Assembly (NCBI RefSeq): GCF_001748385.1 | Contig: NZ_BCLI01000001.1 | Location: 124,001-188,000, forward strand | Source of the DNA: Vulcanisaeta thermophila | Lineage (GTDB): Archaea > Thermoproteota > Thermoprotei > Thermoproteales > Thermocladiaceae | Direction: 5' to 3' | Length of the DNA stretch: 64,000 nt | The notes under the pieces: generated by a model | The model's input: the letters and a program-made list of their open reading frames with translations, nothing else | The model's database searches: none | Told to the model about the DNA's origin: nothing | In this document: one piece after another, positions 17,984 through 26,739 of the stretch | Position numbering within the stretch: position 1 is the stretch's first letter | How the letters are laid out: each line of letters starts with the position of its first letter | Position numbers and translations under genes: made by a program

Positions 17984-18673
17984 ATGATGGGTCATAAACC
18001 AGTTGAGGTTTATGATAGTGGCGTGCGATTGAACCGTGGAATAAAGGCCATGATCTTTGACTTGGATGGAACGTTAGTAGACACTGTGGATTTGCACATT
18101 AATTCCTGGATTAGGACATGCGAAATTATGGGTATGGAAGTACCCAGTGTGGATTACGTGCGTTCTCTCATGGGTATGAGGGCCCTAGACATAGCAGCAA
18201 GACTCTGTGGGCAGGAGAGGGCTAGGGAGGCACTGGCCATTAAGAATAGGGTTTATGAGTCATTAATAACCAATGTTAGACCAGTAAGTGGTGCTGCGGA
18301 GGTTCTAAGTTCATTAAAGAGACGTGGTTACCTAGTGGGTGTTGTGACATCGAGCGTTAGATCCATAGCACGTAAATCCTTAGAGGCAGCTGGGTTACTA
18401 CAGTATGTGGATGCGCTGGTGGCTGGTGATGAGGTAAGCAGAGGTAAACCTGACCCGGAGCCTCTTTTAAAATTACTCAGTAATCTTAAACTGAATGTTG
18501 ATGATGTCGTGGTAGTGGGCGATACGCTGTACGACATCATGATGGGGATAAACGCTGGGGTTAAGTTGGTAATCTTATTAAAGACTCGTGATCTCAAGTC
18601 GGTGGATAATGTGCCCGTGAATGTGGTGATAATTAATTCATTGACTGAATTACTTGAGCTAATTAAGCAATAA
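17984..18673 (+). CDS. HAD-superfamily hydrolase, phosphoglycolate phosphatase/beta-phosphoglucomutase-like
   Basis: About 230 residues. Motif I MIFDLDGTLVDT is followed by a helical cap (residues ~35-100), motif II VVTSSVRSIARKSLEAAG, and motif III/IV GKPDPEPLLKLL and VVVVGDTLYDIMMGINAG. This is the classic C1-cap Gph/PGMB arrangement; the substrate is a small phosphate ester. Two adjacent ATG codons at 17984 and 17987 are placed correctly for leaderless initiation from box CTTTTAAGG near 17961; an ATG at 17972 is also possible. Confidence 0.88.
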   Translation: MMGHKPVEVYDSGVRLNRGIKAMIFDLDGTLVDTVDLHINSWIRTCEIMGMEVPSVDYVRSLMGMRALDIAARLCGQERAREALAIKNRVYESLITNVRPVSGAAEVLSSLKRRGYLVGVVTSSVRSIARKSLEAAGLLQYVDALVAGDEVSRGKPDPEPLLKLLSNLKLNVDDVVVVGDTLYDIMMGINAGVKLVILLKTRDLKSVDNVPVNVVIINSLTELLELIKQ

Positions 18674-18697
18674 CTTTTAAATTCTCTAATTAACTCT

Positions 18698-19492
18698 ATG
18701 TTCGTGTCACTGAGCACTCAATTCTCAATTGGAAGTATCAACTTAGTTATTATAATTATCATAGCCGTGGTCGCATTGGTATTGGCGTTAATTTACAGAT
18801 TGGGTTATTTCGGGGGCAAACGGAGTAATAAGGGTGGTAGGTCAGGTAGGGGTTCAACCGAGGTTTACATACCCCAGTCCCAACCTATTAATAAGCCCCC
18901 AGCCCCATTGGTACCACGTGATGTGCCACAGCCAGGTGGTAGGTCGTTGTTAATTGAGAGTAAGCCCATGGAGGTCCGCCCACTTCAGGCGCAGCAGGGT
19001 GGTGTTGATATAGAGCGTATTGAGAAGTTGATTAAGGGTCTAGAGAGCACTTTGATCCAGGTGCTTAAGCAGTCATCCTCGGACACGGCTGACCTGATAT
19101 TGTCTAAGATTAGCGAGTTAAGGAGGCTTATTGAGGACATGGCATCCCAATGCCTCTCACAAGCATCACCATTTACGTTGTACGGTTACACACCCGGTAA
19201 TTTGGCTGACTTTAAGGATTTATTCAGGGCTAAGTATGTGGGTTTGGTTAGGAATAATGTGGTTATTGAGTACGTGGGTGAGCCGCCGGGTGCTGATGTG
19301 TTTAATACCATAGTAGGTACATCAGGTGATTTGGTAATGTACACAGTCAACAGTGAGTACATATACATGGTTAAGTACAATGATTTAAGGTTGATTATGA
19401 GGCTTGATAATTACCTGGACCCACTTAGTGTTGAATTACTTAGGTTGCTTTATAGGCGTTATGTGGATGAGGTGGTTAAGCTTTCACAATAA
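18698..19492 (+). CDS. Membrane-anchored protein with disordered linker and unknown C-terminal domain
   Basis: 264 residues. One membrane segment at 16-36 (LVIIIIIAVVALVLALIY), then a basic, Gly/Pro/Gln-rich linker (about 38-100), a helical stretch with a coiled-coil character (IERIEKLIKGLESTLIQVLK, DLILSKISELRRLIEDM), and a compact C-terminal alpha/beta region of about 110 residues resembling a roadblock/profilin-like fold only by pattern (VGTSGDLVMYTVNSEYIYMVKY). The family is not recognised. The stop region overlaps the convergent PHP gene by nine bases. Box CTTTTAAATT near 18675 supports the ATG. Confidence 0.65.
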   Translation: MFVSLSTQFSIGSINLVIIIIIAVVALVLALIYRLGYFGGKRSNKGGRSGRGSTEVYIPQSQPINKPPAPLVPRDVPQPGGRSLLIESKPMEVRPLQAQQGGVDIERIEKLIKGLESTLIQVLKQSSSDTADLILSKISELRRLIEDMASQCLSQASPFTLYGYTPGNLADFKDLFRAKYVGLVRNNVVIEYVGEPPGADVFNTIVGTSGDLVMYTVNSEYIYMVKYNDLRLIMRLDNYLDPLSVELLRLLYRRYVDEVVKLSQ

Positions 19493-20164
19493 AAGCCTCA
19501 ACCTGCGCCTAAGGGACCAGGAAAGCCTCTTGAGAATTAAACTAGGCCCCGGATACCCAGTGCTTATGGATACATTTCCATTGATTATTGCCTTGAATAA
19601 GCCCTCCGGGCTTGGGTCGTCCACGTATACCCTCGTATAGGCCACACCCACAAGCTCAGGTATGTGCGCATCACTATTTGCAATCCCTGGTATCCCCATT
19701 TTACGGCTTATGTTAAGTGCCCGTTTATTCGCCATTGGGGAGGCACCTGCATTAAATACTTCAATGGCATCCCATTTATACCTCGAAATATCCATGCCAA
19801 TCCCATGCCTTAATGCGTCGAAGGGGTGTGCGGGTATTACTATGCAGTTGTTTGAGTGGGCCCAGTCTATTAGTAATTGAACGTTAGTGGGCACCTGATC
19901 GGTACCTGGATAATCAATACAGAGGAGTAGGACGTCACCCTTATCAGTCCTCACCTCATTACCGATTATGAGCATTATCTCATCCACGGCGTTGCCCCTA
20001 ATGTACTCCCTAGCCGCCAACGCGCCCCTGAAGGTATTGTGGTCTGTTATTGCCACCGCGTTTAATCCCCTTGCCAATGCGTACTTGATATTATCCCTTG
20101 GTTCACCCTCACCGTCACTATACTGAGTATGTGTATGTAAATCAGCTCTTATTTCCATGGGCAT
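19484..20164 (-). CDS. PHP-domain metal-dependent phosphoesterase
   Basis: 226 residues. DLHTHTQYSDGEG at the N-terminus and ITDHNTFRGA give the PHP metal ligands; VIPAHPFD and ANSDAHIPELVG supply the later His/Asp ligands. Members hydrolyse phosphoester bonds (for example 3',5'-bisnucleotides or histidinol phosphate). The first ATG at 20164 overlaps the upstream AMMECR1 gene by 23 bases; an ATG two codons further in (20158) is an alternative. The pair is transcribed together. Confidence 0.88.
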   Translation of the reverse strand: MPMEIRADLHTHTQYSDGEGEPRDNIKYALARGLNAVAITDHNTFRGALAAREYIRGNAVDEIMLIIGNEVRTDKGDVLLLCIDYPGTDQVPTNVQLLIDWAHSNNCIVIPAHPFDALRHGIGMDISRYKWDAIEVFNAGASPMANKRALNISRKMGIPGIANSDAHIPELVGVAYTRVYVDDPSPEGLFKAIINGNVSISTGYPGPSLILKRLSWSLRRRLRLLL

Positions 20165-20813
20165 TTTGGCACACCTTCAACTCCTCCATTAAGTCCCTCT
20201 CCACAACATCACCATTGGGCTCCACCTCCCTGAATATTTGGGCCTCGTAAATGAGCACCGAGGTATCCTCATCCAACCAGCAATCAGGGGGTAGGAATGC
20301 CTTCACACAACCCTCGTTTAGGAACTCCATGGCATCCCAGCAATACTCCACTGGGACCTGGGGCAGAAGCAAACCTGAGTAATAACCCCTCTGTATCACT
20401 ATGCCATGCCTACCAATAACTATCTTATTAAGGTAATCCCTTGGATTACCTGGCTCAAGGAGCTCCAGGGGACTTAGTATGGATACCTCAAAGGTAACCT
20501 TATCCAACTCCTCGGGGCTCATGGGCTCGAACCTAGGGTCCTCCACAGCCGCCGCTATGGCACTCCTTATAACGCCCATGGCCACGTTATAAACCGCCTG
20601 CGGAAACCCAATGCAACCCCTCAACTCGCCCCTCTTATTCCTACCCATGAATACTTCTATCGTTGTGAATACTCCATACTTATCCTTAAGGAGTTTCTCG
20701 GGCAGTTCCTTGGGCGGCTCCATTATTCTCCTAGTCCTCAGGTACTGGCTCACGGCATCTCTGGCTAACTTAACGAGTAATTTACCCTCATCCAGCGTGT
20801 ACGGCTTAAACAT
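20142..20813 (-). CDS. AMMECR1-domain protein
   Basis: 223 residues, the usual archaeal length. The hallmark LRGCIGFP motif is present near residues 63-70 (RGELRGCIGFPQ), followed by DPRFEPMSPEEL and the C-terminal PQVPVEYCWDAMEFL and KAFLPPDCW blocks. The family is conserved from archaea to humans; its biochemical role is uncertain, and in archaea it is often linked to MEMO1-type and radical SAM genes. Here it overlaps the PHP phosphoesterase gene by 23 bases, a tight coupling that suggests a shared pathway. Confidence 0.92.
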   Translation of the reverse strand: MFKPYTLDEGKLLVKLARDAVSQYLRTRRIMEPPKELPEKLLKDKYGVFTTIEVFMGRNKRGELRGCIGFPQAVYNVAMGVIRSAIAAAVEDPRFEPMSPEELDKVTFEVSILSPLELLEPGNPRDYLNKIVIGRHGIVIQRGYYSGLLLPQVPVEYCWDAMEFLNEGCVKAFLPPDCWLDEDTSVLIYEAQIFREVEPNGDVVERDLMEELKVCQNAHGNKS

Positions 20814-20852
20814 CTAAATTCCATCTCAAGCCTAGTTAAAAAGCTATGCTTC

Positions 20853-21080
20853 TCAAGACGCTTGCTGATTTACGGCTGTTTGGCGTGACGCCCCTCTTCC
20901 AAATATGAATGTTATCACCATTAGTATGGCCGCTATCACCACTAGGGCTAGCATAATCATCGTGAGGTTTGTGTTCCCACCGATTATGCTGCCATTGTTC
21001 ATATAAACCACGTAGTACGCGAATATAATCACAACTATTATGAAGAGGGCCAATGCCGCTATCACGGTGTACCTCATCAA
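20853..21080 (-). CDS. Small two-helix membrane protein
   Basis: 75 residues. Two hydrophobic helices (about 5-26 and 40-61) are separated by a short NNGSIIGGNTN loop and followed by a polar tail (GRGASRQTAVNQQAS). No recognised family. It lies between the AMMECR1 gene (39 bases downstream) and the PduO-like gene (30 bases upstream), all on the minus strand. A second minus-strand frame in the same place is a shadow with no membrane pattern. Confidence 0.55.
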   Translation of the reverse strand: MMRYTVIAALALFIIVVIIFAYYVVYMNNGSIIGGNTNLTMIMLALVVIAAILMVITFIFGRGASRQTAVNQQAS

Positions 21081-21110
21081 TCACGTTAGTGCTTGATCCA
21101 TTTATAAAAG

Positions 21111-21695
21111 TTATGTCTTACGCGAGTGGGCGTCATTAATGAGGAGGTTTATCTTATCTCTAACGCTCCTCAGCACCTTGACTTCATCGCTTAGGTATAT
21201 CATGTGGGCTATGTACTTATTTAGTTGGTTAAGCACCGTTATTAAGTTGGTAACCTTATCCCTAGGCAGGGATTCATCGCTCAGGAGCCTCACGGCAACC
21301 CTCTCAGCCTCCCTAGCCTTAACTCTCAATATATTGAGTAATGCTGTCCTCTCATCCCTGGGTATGAACCACCCAAGCTCCTTGGCATCCAGGTTGCAGG
21401 ATCTAAGCACAACCCTCCTGACGTTGTTTAGCCATGCTTCATCGCCCGTGGCTAGGTATGTATTGACTGCGGTTGTTAATGCAGCTATGACCCCGAATAT
21501 CCTATCGTTGAGCCTAATCAGGGCCCACTCGGACCAAGCCTCGAGTTCGTCTAGGCTCCCCATTAGTTCAATGACTGGGTGGTCCTTCCTAATCCTCACA
21601 TGCTTACCAAATACTATTACTTCACTAAATCCACCATCGCCTGGGCATTTGATTAATCCATCAGTCTTAATGCAGTCGGCAAATACATTGGTCAT
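21111..21695 (-). CDS. Divergent PduO-type ATP:cob(I)alamin adenosyltransferase-like protein
   Basis: 194 residues. The N-terminal part reads PGDGGFSEVIVFGKHVRIRK and PVIELMGSLDELEAW, matching the PduO/MMAB pattern (TGDxGxT...KDDPRIEAxGxVDELNS). The C-terminal half keeps RDERTALLNILRVKAREAERVAVRL and VLNQLNKYIAHM, corresponding to the PxG..LH.ARTVCRRAER and YLNRLSD blocks. Several canonical substrate residues (the Arg and Cys of CRRAER, the D of YLNRLSD) are changed, so it may be an adenosyltransferase with altered specificity or a non-catalytic relative. No other cobalamin gene is nearby. Confidence 0.65.
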   Translation of the reverse strand: MTNVFADCIKTDGLIKCPGDGGFSEVIVFGKHVRIRKDHPVIELMGSLDELEAWSEWALIRLNDRIFGVIAALTTAVNTYLATGDEAWLNNVRRVVLRSCNLDAKELGWFIPRDERTALLNILRVKAREAERVAVRLLSDESLPRDKVTNLITVLNQLNKYIAHMIYLSDEVKVLRSVRDKINLLINDAHSRKT

Positions 21696-21768
21696 GGGTT
21701 ACAACCACGTTTATTGCCATGGAAGTATTTAATATAGTTAGTACTTAATTTAAGCACAGTAGAGGTGG

Positions 21769-22008
21769 GTGAAAGTGTCTGCCTTCACGTGTAGCATATG
21801 TGGTAGGCAGGTTCAATTTTGGGAGGTGGCCTACATAGGGAATTCCCTGGTTATCTGCAAGAATTGCTACCCCGATTACTACGTGAGGCATTGCCCATTA
21901 ACCAAGCGCAGGGTTCTGGGTGAATTACCACCGTCGTGTAATTACTGCCTATATAGGAGGAGGTGTGATGAGTACATTAAGCAGTTGGGTTCGAGTAGAA
22001 ACAAGTGA
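21769..22008 (+). CDS. Small cysteine-rich zinc-ribbon protein
   Basis: 79 residues from a GTG start with an AGAGGTG ribosome-binding-like stretch directly upstream. Cys pairs CSIC (8-11), CKNC (about 31-34), a Cys in RHCPLT, and CNYC with a later RRRC give at least six potential zinc ligands arranged as two metal sites. The family is not recognised. It is divergent from the PduO-like gene and 53 bases upstream of the dehydrogenase pair. Confidence 0.6.
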   Translation: MKVSAFTCSICGRQVQFWEVAYIGNSLVICKNCYPDYYVRHCPLTKRRVLGELPPSCNYCLYRRRCDEYIKQLGSSRNK

Positions 22009-22061
22009 TACTATGATTTGTTGATAAAGTTTAAATAGTAATGGATGGACGTGTATTTAAA

Positions 22062-23873
22062 ATGAACGAGAGGCCATGGGTGGTTAGGGAGATTGAACGT
22101 GATAACTACGCCGTAATGCGCAGTTCACGTTATGGGGAACCCAGGGGCTTCCTCTGCTGTGAGTGGTGGTGCGAGGGCCTCTGGGCCAGCGCTGGCTATT
22201 ACAACCTGTGCAGCCCAAGACCCGTGATACCAAGCCATAAAAGCACCATTGGAGGTTTATTCAGGGGGTTGGCAAGCCCCTCGGCATTCCCAAGGAGCAA
22301 GCTATTAATCCACTTCTGGGGTTTGATTAGGGAAAGGATTAGGAATTCCCTGAACAGGGCATCCATTAATGAACTACCCAGCGCGCCTAGTAAGGTGTCC
22401 CATGTTAAGGTTAGCACCAAGGTTTTAATAATTGGTGGGGGTATTGCGGGGCTTTCATTGGCTAGGGAATTGAGCCGGTTAGGCATTGACTCCGTGATTG
22501 TGGAGGGTGAGGACTACCTCGGTGGCCACTTGACATTTGATGAGAGCGAGGTAAAGAACCTGGGCCAGGCATCATCATTCATGGCGAACCTGGTTAAGGA
22601 TGTGGAGGGGGATCCAAGGGTTAAGGTGTATAGGGGCGTCATTTTCGATGGGTTCCTGGAGGATGCGGTGATTGGGCATTCTAGGTCGGGTGATTTATTG
22701 TTCTCGTTTGATTATAAGTACGTGGTATTTGCCACGGGAGCCAGGGAGGTACCCCTGGTCTTCCCGGGTAATAATACGGCGAGGATGATCACCGGGCTCA
22801 CGGCACTCAAACTAACCAGGTCCTGGGGGTTAAGGCTCGGGAGCGTCCTTGTTTGGGGTAGTGATGATTGGGGCGTTAGGGTCGCCATTAACCTGAAGAG
22901 GGCCGGGGCCAGGGTTTACCTGGGTGATCACTCGGCAATAGTGAGGAGTGACCTGTACAGGGGTGATGTGGAGAAGCAGGGTATAGAGTCCTTCATTGGC
23001 TACAACATAGTTTCGGCTAAGGATGAGGGTGACGGTATTAGGATAACCCTGGAGAGCCTCAGGGGTAGGAAGGCCAAGAGGATGTACTCAAGACAGGAGG
23101 TTAAGGTTGACGTGGTGGTGAGCACAATAAGGGTCCCAGCACTGGAACTACCCACCCAATTGGGGGCTCAGGTGGTTTACGTGCCGGAACTGGGCGGGTT
23201 AGTGCCGAGGCATGGGTTCACGGGCAGCCTCGGAATCAACAATGCATACGTGCTGGGTGACGCTGGGGGCTTGATGCCTGAGCACCTGGTACTGAGGCAG
23301 GCCAGGGTTGTGGCTCTGTCAATAGGTGCCAATGAGGGTTTAGTGGGTAAGGATGTCCTGGACAGGGAAGTCACGGAGTTTAAGACCGAGTTAATAAACA
23401 CAAACCCTGGTTATTACAATGCGCTTCTACGAATGGAGCAGGGATTACACGGCACGGGTTATTATGCCGAGCCCAACGTGGTCTACGCACCCATGTGGGC
23501 CGCCGCGGGCACCACGGAGGATGTGGAGAACGCGCTCAGGACTGCCAATAGGCAGTACCTATGCCTTTGCGAGGATGTTACCCTCAATGATGTATTAAAT
23601 GCGGTTAAGGTGTTGATGCACACCAGGGAGTTGAGGGTTAAGGTTCTCCATGGTGAGGAGGAGGAGTATAGGTCCATGAGGCTACCCAGTATGGAGAGGA
23701 TAAAGAGGGTGGTGGGTCTGGGCACGGGTCCCTGCCAGGGTAAGTTCTGCGTAGTAAGCACCAACTTAATACTTAGCTTCATATTCCAAAAGAAGCCTGG
23801 GGAAATGGGGCTCATTAAGTTTAGATTCCCAGAGCACCCAATACCCATGGCCACATTAACAGGTGGTGAGTGA
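22062..23873 (+). CDS. Alpha subunit of a sarcosine-oxidase/amino-acid-dehydrogenase-type FAD enzyme
   Basis: About 603 residues. Start at 22062 is supported by box GTTTAAATA near 22034. Residues 24-54 look like a worn Fer2_4 [2Fe-2S] segment (GEPRGFLCC ... C ... C), in which C32, C37 and C50 remain but the Cys expected at 40 is Leu. FAD motif IIGGGIAGLSLAREL is at 123-137; a second nucleotide-binding segment VLVWGSDDWGVRVA follows. A BFD-like C-terminal site has CLCEDV and GPCQGKFC, four Cys that can bind [2Fe-2S]. The architecture matches SoxA/HcnB-type subunits. It pairs with the gene that follows with overlapping stop and start. Confidence 0.82.
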   Translation: MNERPWVVREIERDNYAVMRSSRYGEPRGFLCCEWWCEGLWASAGYYNLCSPRPVIPSHKSTIGGLFRGLASPSAFPRSKLLIHFWGLIRERIRNSLNRASINELPSAPSKVSHVKVSTKVLIIGGGIAGLSLARELSRLGIDSVIVEGEDYLGGHLTFDESEVKNLGQASSFMANLVKDVEGDPRVKVYRGVIFDGFLEDAVIGHSRSGDLLFSFDYKYVVFATGAREVPLVFPGNNTARMITGLTALKLTRSWGLRLGSVLVWGSDDWGVRVAINLKRAGARVYLGDHSAIVRSDLYRGDVEKQGIESFIGYNIVSAKDEGDGIRITLESLRGRKAKRMYSRQEVKVDVVVSTIRVPALELPTQLGAQVVYVPELGGLVPRHGFTGSLGINNAYVLGDAGGLMPEHLVLRQARVVALSIGANEGLVGKDVLDREVTEFKTELINTNPGYYNALLRMEQGLHGTGYYAEPNVVYAPMWAAAGTTEDVENALRTANRQYLCLCEDVTLNDVLNAVKVLMHTRELRVKVLHGEEEEYRSMRLPSMERIKRVVGLGTGPCQGKFCVVSTNLILSFIFQKKPGEMGLIKFRFPEHPIPMATLTGGE

Positions 23874-25045
23874 TGGCCGAGGGTCATGGATTAATAACAA
23901 CACAGGCAGACGTGGTTGTAATAGGCGCCGGCATCGTGGGTTTGGCCACGGCCTACTACCTCTCACGTAGGGGATTTAACGTGGCGGTTCTTGAGAAGGG
24001 CTACGTGGGCAGTGGTAGCTCCACCAGGAATGCGGGCAGGTATAGGGTGCACTTCGGCAATAGGGAGAATACAGAATTCGCGATAAGGGCCATTAAGAAG
24101 CTTGAATCCCTGAGCAGTGAGTTGGGTTGGAATGGTGTTTTCGAGAGGTCAGGTTACCTATGGTTAATTAGAAGTGAGAGGGTGCTTAAGTTATATGAGG
24201 AGTTGAATAATGAAATATGGAAACCGCTGGGGGTGCCCGTGGAGATACTAAGTACTGATGAAATTAGGGAGAGGTTCCCATACATAAATACCCAGGGAAT
24301 AATAGGCGCAGCCTTCGGCCCACAAGACGGCGCATTCCACCATGACTACATAGTGATGGGTTACTACGAAAGAGCCCTGGACCTTGGAGTTCATATTTAT
24401 GAATACTCAGAGGCCAAGAGCATTGGTATTGAGTCGAACCGTGTCGTTAACGTGTCCTCTAACAACGTCTTCATAAGGACCAAGGCCGTGGTATTTGCAG
24501 CGGGTGCGTGGACGGGGGAGTTAATGAAGTCCATGCTTAATATAGAGGTGCCCATAAAGCCCCTGAGGAGGGAGATTGGCATAACAGAGCCCGTTAGGCC
24601 CATAATCAATACGTACGTAATAGACACCGAGAGGAGCTTCCTCTACGTGGGCCAGACCATGAGGGGTGAGATACTAGGTAGTATCGAGCTTGAGGGTGTG
24701 GAGGGCTTCCTACCCTATGGAAACACCCTCAATTGGTTAAGTACCTGGGCCAGGGAGGTCATTAAGTTAATACCTGCACTACGCAACATAAGGGTCATGA
24801 GGGTCTGGTCAGGTTATTACGAAATGACACCTGACAATAGCCACATAATGGGGAGGTCCGAGGACTGGCCCGAGGGTATTTACGTGGTGTCTGGCTTCAG
24901 TGGACATGGCTTTATGTTCGGACCCCTAGCCGCGGAGTTACTGGCCAAATACATAGCCACCGGCGAGGTGGACCCATTAATGAAGCCATTCTTACCCACC
25001 AGGTTTAAGACGGGCAATTTAATTAGGGAGAGGCTGATTATTTAG
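23873..25045 (+). CDS. Beta subunit: DAO-fold FAD-dependent amino/imino-acid dehydrogenase
   Basis: 390 residues from the ATG that overlaps the previous stop (TGATG). GAGIVGLATAYYLSRRG and VLEKGYVGSGSSTRNAGRYR at the N-terminus and YVVSGFSGHGFMFGPLAAELLA at the C-terminus are those of the D-amino-acid-oxidase/sarcosine-oxidase-beta group. With the alpha subunit upstream this forms a two-subunit dehydrogenase resembling sarcosine oxidase, D-hydroxyproline dehydrogenase or archaeal dye-linked proline dehydrogenases. The substrate is probably a secondary amine such as proline, hydroxyproline or sarcosine (inference). No gamma/delta subunit or tetrahydrofolate enzyme lies next to it. Confidence 0.87.
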   Translation: MAEGHGLITTQADVVVIGAGIVGLATAYYLSRRGFNVAVLEKGYVGSGSSTRNAGRYRVHFGNRENTEFAIRAIKKLESLSSELGWNGVFERSGYLWLIRSERVLKLYEELNNEIWKPLGVPVEILSTDEIRERFPYINTQGIIGAAFGPQDGAFHHDYIVMGYYERALDLGVHIYEYSEAKSIGIESNRVVNVSSNNVFIRTKAVVFAAGAWTGELMKSMLNIEVPIKPLRREIGITEPVRPIINTYVIDTERSFLYVGQTMRGEILGSIELEGVEGFLPYGNTLNWLSTWAREVIKLIPALRNIRVMRVWSGYYEMTPDNSHIMGRSEDWPEGIYVVSGFSGHGFMFGPLAAELLAKYIATGEVDPLMKPFLPTRFKTGNLIRERLII

Positions 25046-25141
25046 TGTTCATTAATATTGCGGGAATATCCATGTGTAACACAGGGGTTATCACTTAATT
25101 AATGCGTTATCATGATTAAATAGGCAAAGCCCTTGATTACC

Positions 25142-25570
25142 GTGAATGCGGAAGGAATAATGGATGTTACGGCAAGCATGGGCAAGGTGGAGTCAGGACT
25201 TAATGAGTTAGTGAGTAAGTTAGCATCCATGGTGGATCCAAGGTTAATAACCAGGGAGCCTCCGGTGGATATTTTCGATAATGGGGATACGGTGGCCATA
25301 CTCGTGGATTTACCAGGGGTTAAGAAGGAGAGTATCAGGGTTAGGGTTGGTAGTAACTACGTCGAGGTTTTTGCGGAGCCCCAACAACCCCAGGTAATTG
25401 GTAAGGCAGCTAGGCTTGAGCGTTTAAGTAACTTTAAGCTTTATAGGAGGGTTGAGCTTGGTGTGAGGCTTAAGGTTGATGGTGCCAAGGCCATGTATAG
25501 GGATGGGGTATTGCAAATAATTATTCCTAAATTAGGCAGTATAGCTGAGACGGAGATTTCAATAGAGTAG
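25142..25570 (+). CDS. Hsp20/alpha-crystallin family small heat-shock protein
   Basis: About 142 residues. The alpha-crystallin domain is clear: VDIFDNGDTVAILVDLPGVKKESIRVRVG, then YRRVELGVRLKVDGAKAMYRDGVLQIIIPK with the conserved strand pattern (the family's GVL motif is present). The N-terminal arm is short and helical. It is an ATP-independent holdase forming large oligomers. The GTG at 25142 is preferred: box GATTAAATA centred at 25118 is about 24-25 bases upstream. TTG 25133 and ATG 25160 are alternatives. Confidence 0.88.
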   Translation: MNAEGIMDVTASMGKVESGLNELVSKLASMVDPRLITREPPVDIFDNGDTVAILVDLPGVKKESIRVRVGSNYVEVFAEPQQPQVIGKAARLERLSNFKLYRRVELGVRLKVDGAKAMYRDGVLQIIIPKLGSIAETEISIE

Positions 25571-25683
25571 TGATTATGGTGATTAAATATAGTGCCTCCT
25601 CTTAAAATCCCGGAGTTCTCGTGATAAGTAATTATGGATTTATTAGGATAAGGTATTTATAGGGGTCTAATTATTAGTCCCTA

Positions 25684-26739
25684 ATGTCTATAGTGAAGTT
25701 TGAGCCAGAGACCAGGAGGGTTCAGTTAACGGGCGGAGCTACTTTAATAGTTTCACTGCCCAAGGAGTGGACTAGGCAGGTGGATCTCAAACCTGGTGAT
25801 GAGGTTTTAGTGATACCGCAAACGGACCTATCCCTATTGATAGTGCCTAAGAAGATGGTTAAGGCGCCGATGCTCGAGGCCTCAATAGACATACTCCAGG
25901 ACCTATCCAACATAGACCACCTGGAACGGGTACTGCTCTCGTACTACCTGGCTGGTTATGATGTGTTTAAATTGAACTTTGACATAACAACCCTTGGGCT
26001 TAAGAAACAGGTTAAGGACATTGTCCGGAGGAAGCTCACTGGGGTTGAGATTATAGAGGAGGGTAGGAACACATTAGTAATCCAGAACCTAATCAACGTG
26101 CCAGACATAAACATAAAGGACGTAATGATAAAACTCGTGAGGACCGTGGTGGGCATGATTGAGGACCTAAGAACACCCATAGAGAATGGTGATAAGTCAG
26201 TGGCCATGGACATAATAGAGAGGGATAATGAGGTCGATAAGTTCTACTGGCTCCTCGATAGGCAGTTAAAGAGGGTCCTCGTGAGCAAGCATGCCCTAAG
26301 CCTCTCTGGGCTTCAGGACCCGAGGAATATAATTGAGTACGCAATAATCAATAAATCACTCGAGAGAGCCGCGGATCACGCCGTCAAGATAGCCCGTGAG
26401 ATAGTGAACCTCGGTGATAAGTACTTACTGGTTATACCGCAGGAACTACGTCAAAGGTTCAGTGAGCTGCTGGTTAAGGATGCGGAGATTATGAATGATG
26501 TTGGTAAGGCCATGCTGGGTAAGATAGACATTAAGGAGGTTAATTCCATAATTGACCTGGTAAAGTATGAGGTGAGGTCGGCAATAGAGTCCACGGAGTC
26601 CCAATTACCAGGTTATAACCTAACGTCGCAAGCAGCGGCCTCGGCGAGGCTTATACTCGATAGTATATACAGAATTGCTGAGTACGCATCCGACGTTGGT
26701 GAGGCCCTGATTAACCTAGCCATTGAGCAAATGAGCTAA
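25684..26739 (+). CDS. AbrB-PhoU phosphate uptake regulator
   Basis: 351 residues. Residues ~8-58 form a SpoVT/AbrB-type swapped-hairpin DNA-binding domain (RRVQLTGGATLIVSLPKEW, LKPGDEVLVIPQ), and the remainder is two helical PhoU repeats (for example VAMDIIERDNEVDKFYW and ERAADHAVKIAREIVNLGD, with the E/DxxxD metal-binding pattern). In archaea this fusion regulates phosphate transport, but no pst genes are next to it. Box GTATTTATAG is about 25 bases before the ATG. It overlaps the convergent methyltransferase gene by four bases. Confidence 0.9.
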   Translation: MSIVKFEPETRRVQLTGGATLIVSLPKEWTRQVDLKPGDEVLVIPQTDLSLLIVPKKMVKAPMLEASIDILQDLSNIDHLERVLLSYYLAGYDVFKLNFDITTLGLKKQVKDIVRRKLTGVEIIEEGRNTLVIQNLINVPDINIKDVMIKLVRTVVGMIEDLRTPIENGDKSVAMDIIERDNEVDKFYWLLDRQLKRVLVSKHALSLSGLQDPRNIIEYAIINKSLERAADHAVKIAREIVNLGDKYLLVIPQELRQRFSELLVKDAEIMNDVGKAMLGKIDIKEVNSIIDLVKYEVRSAIESTESQLPGYNLTSQAAASARLILDSIYRIAEYASDVGEALINLAIEQMS

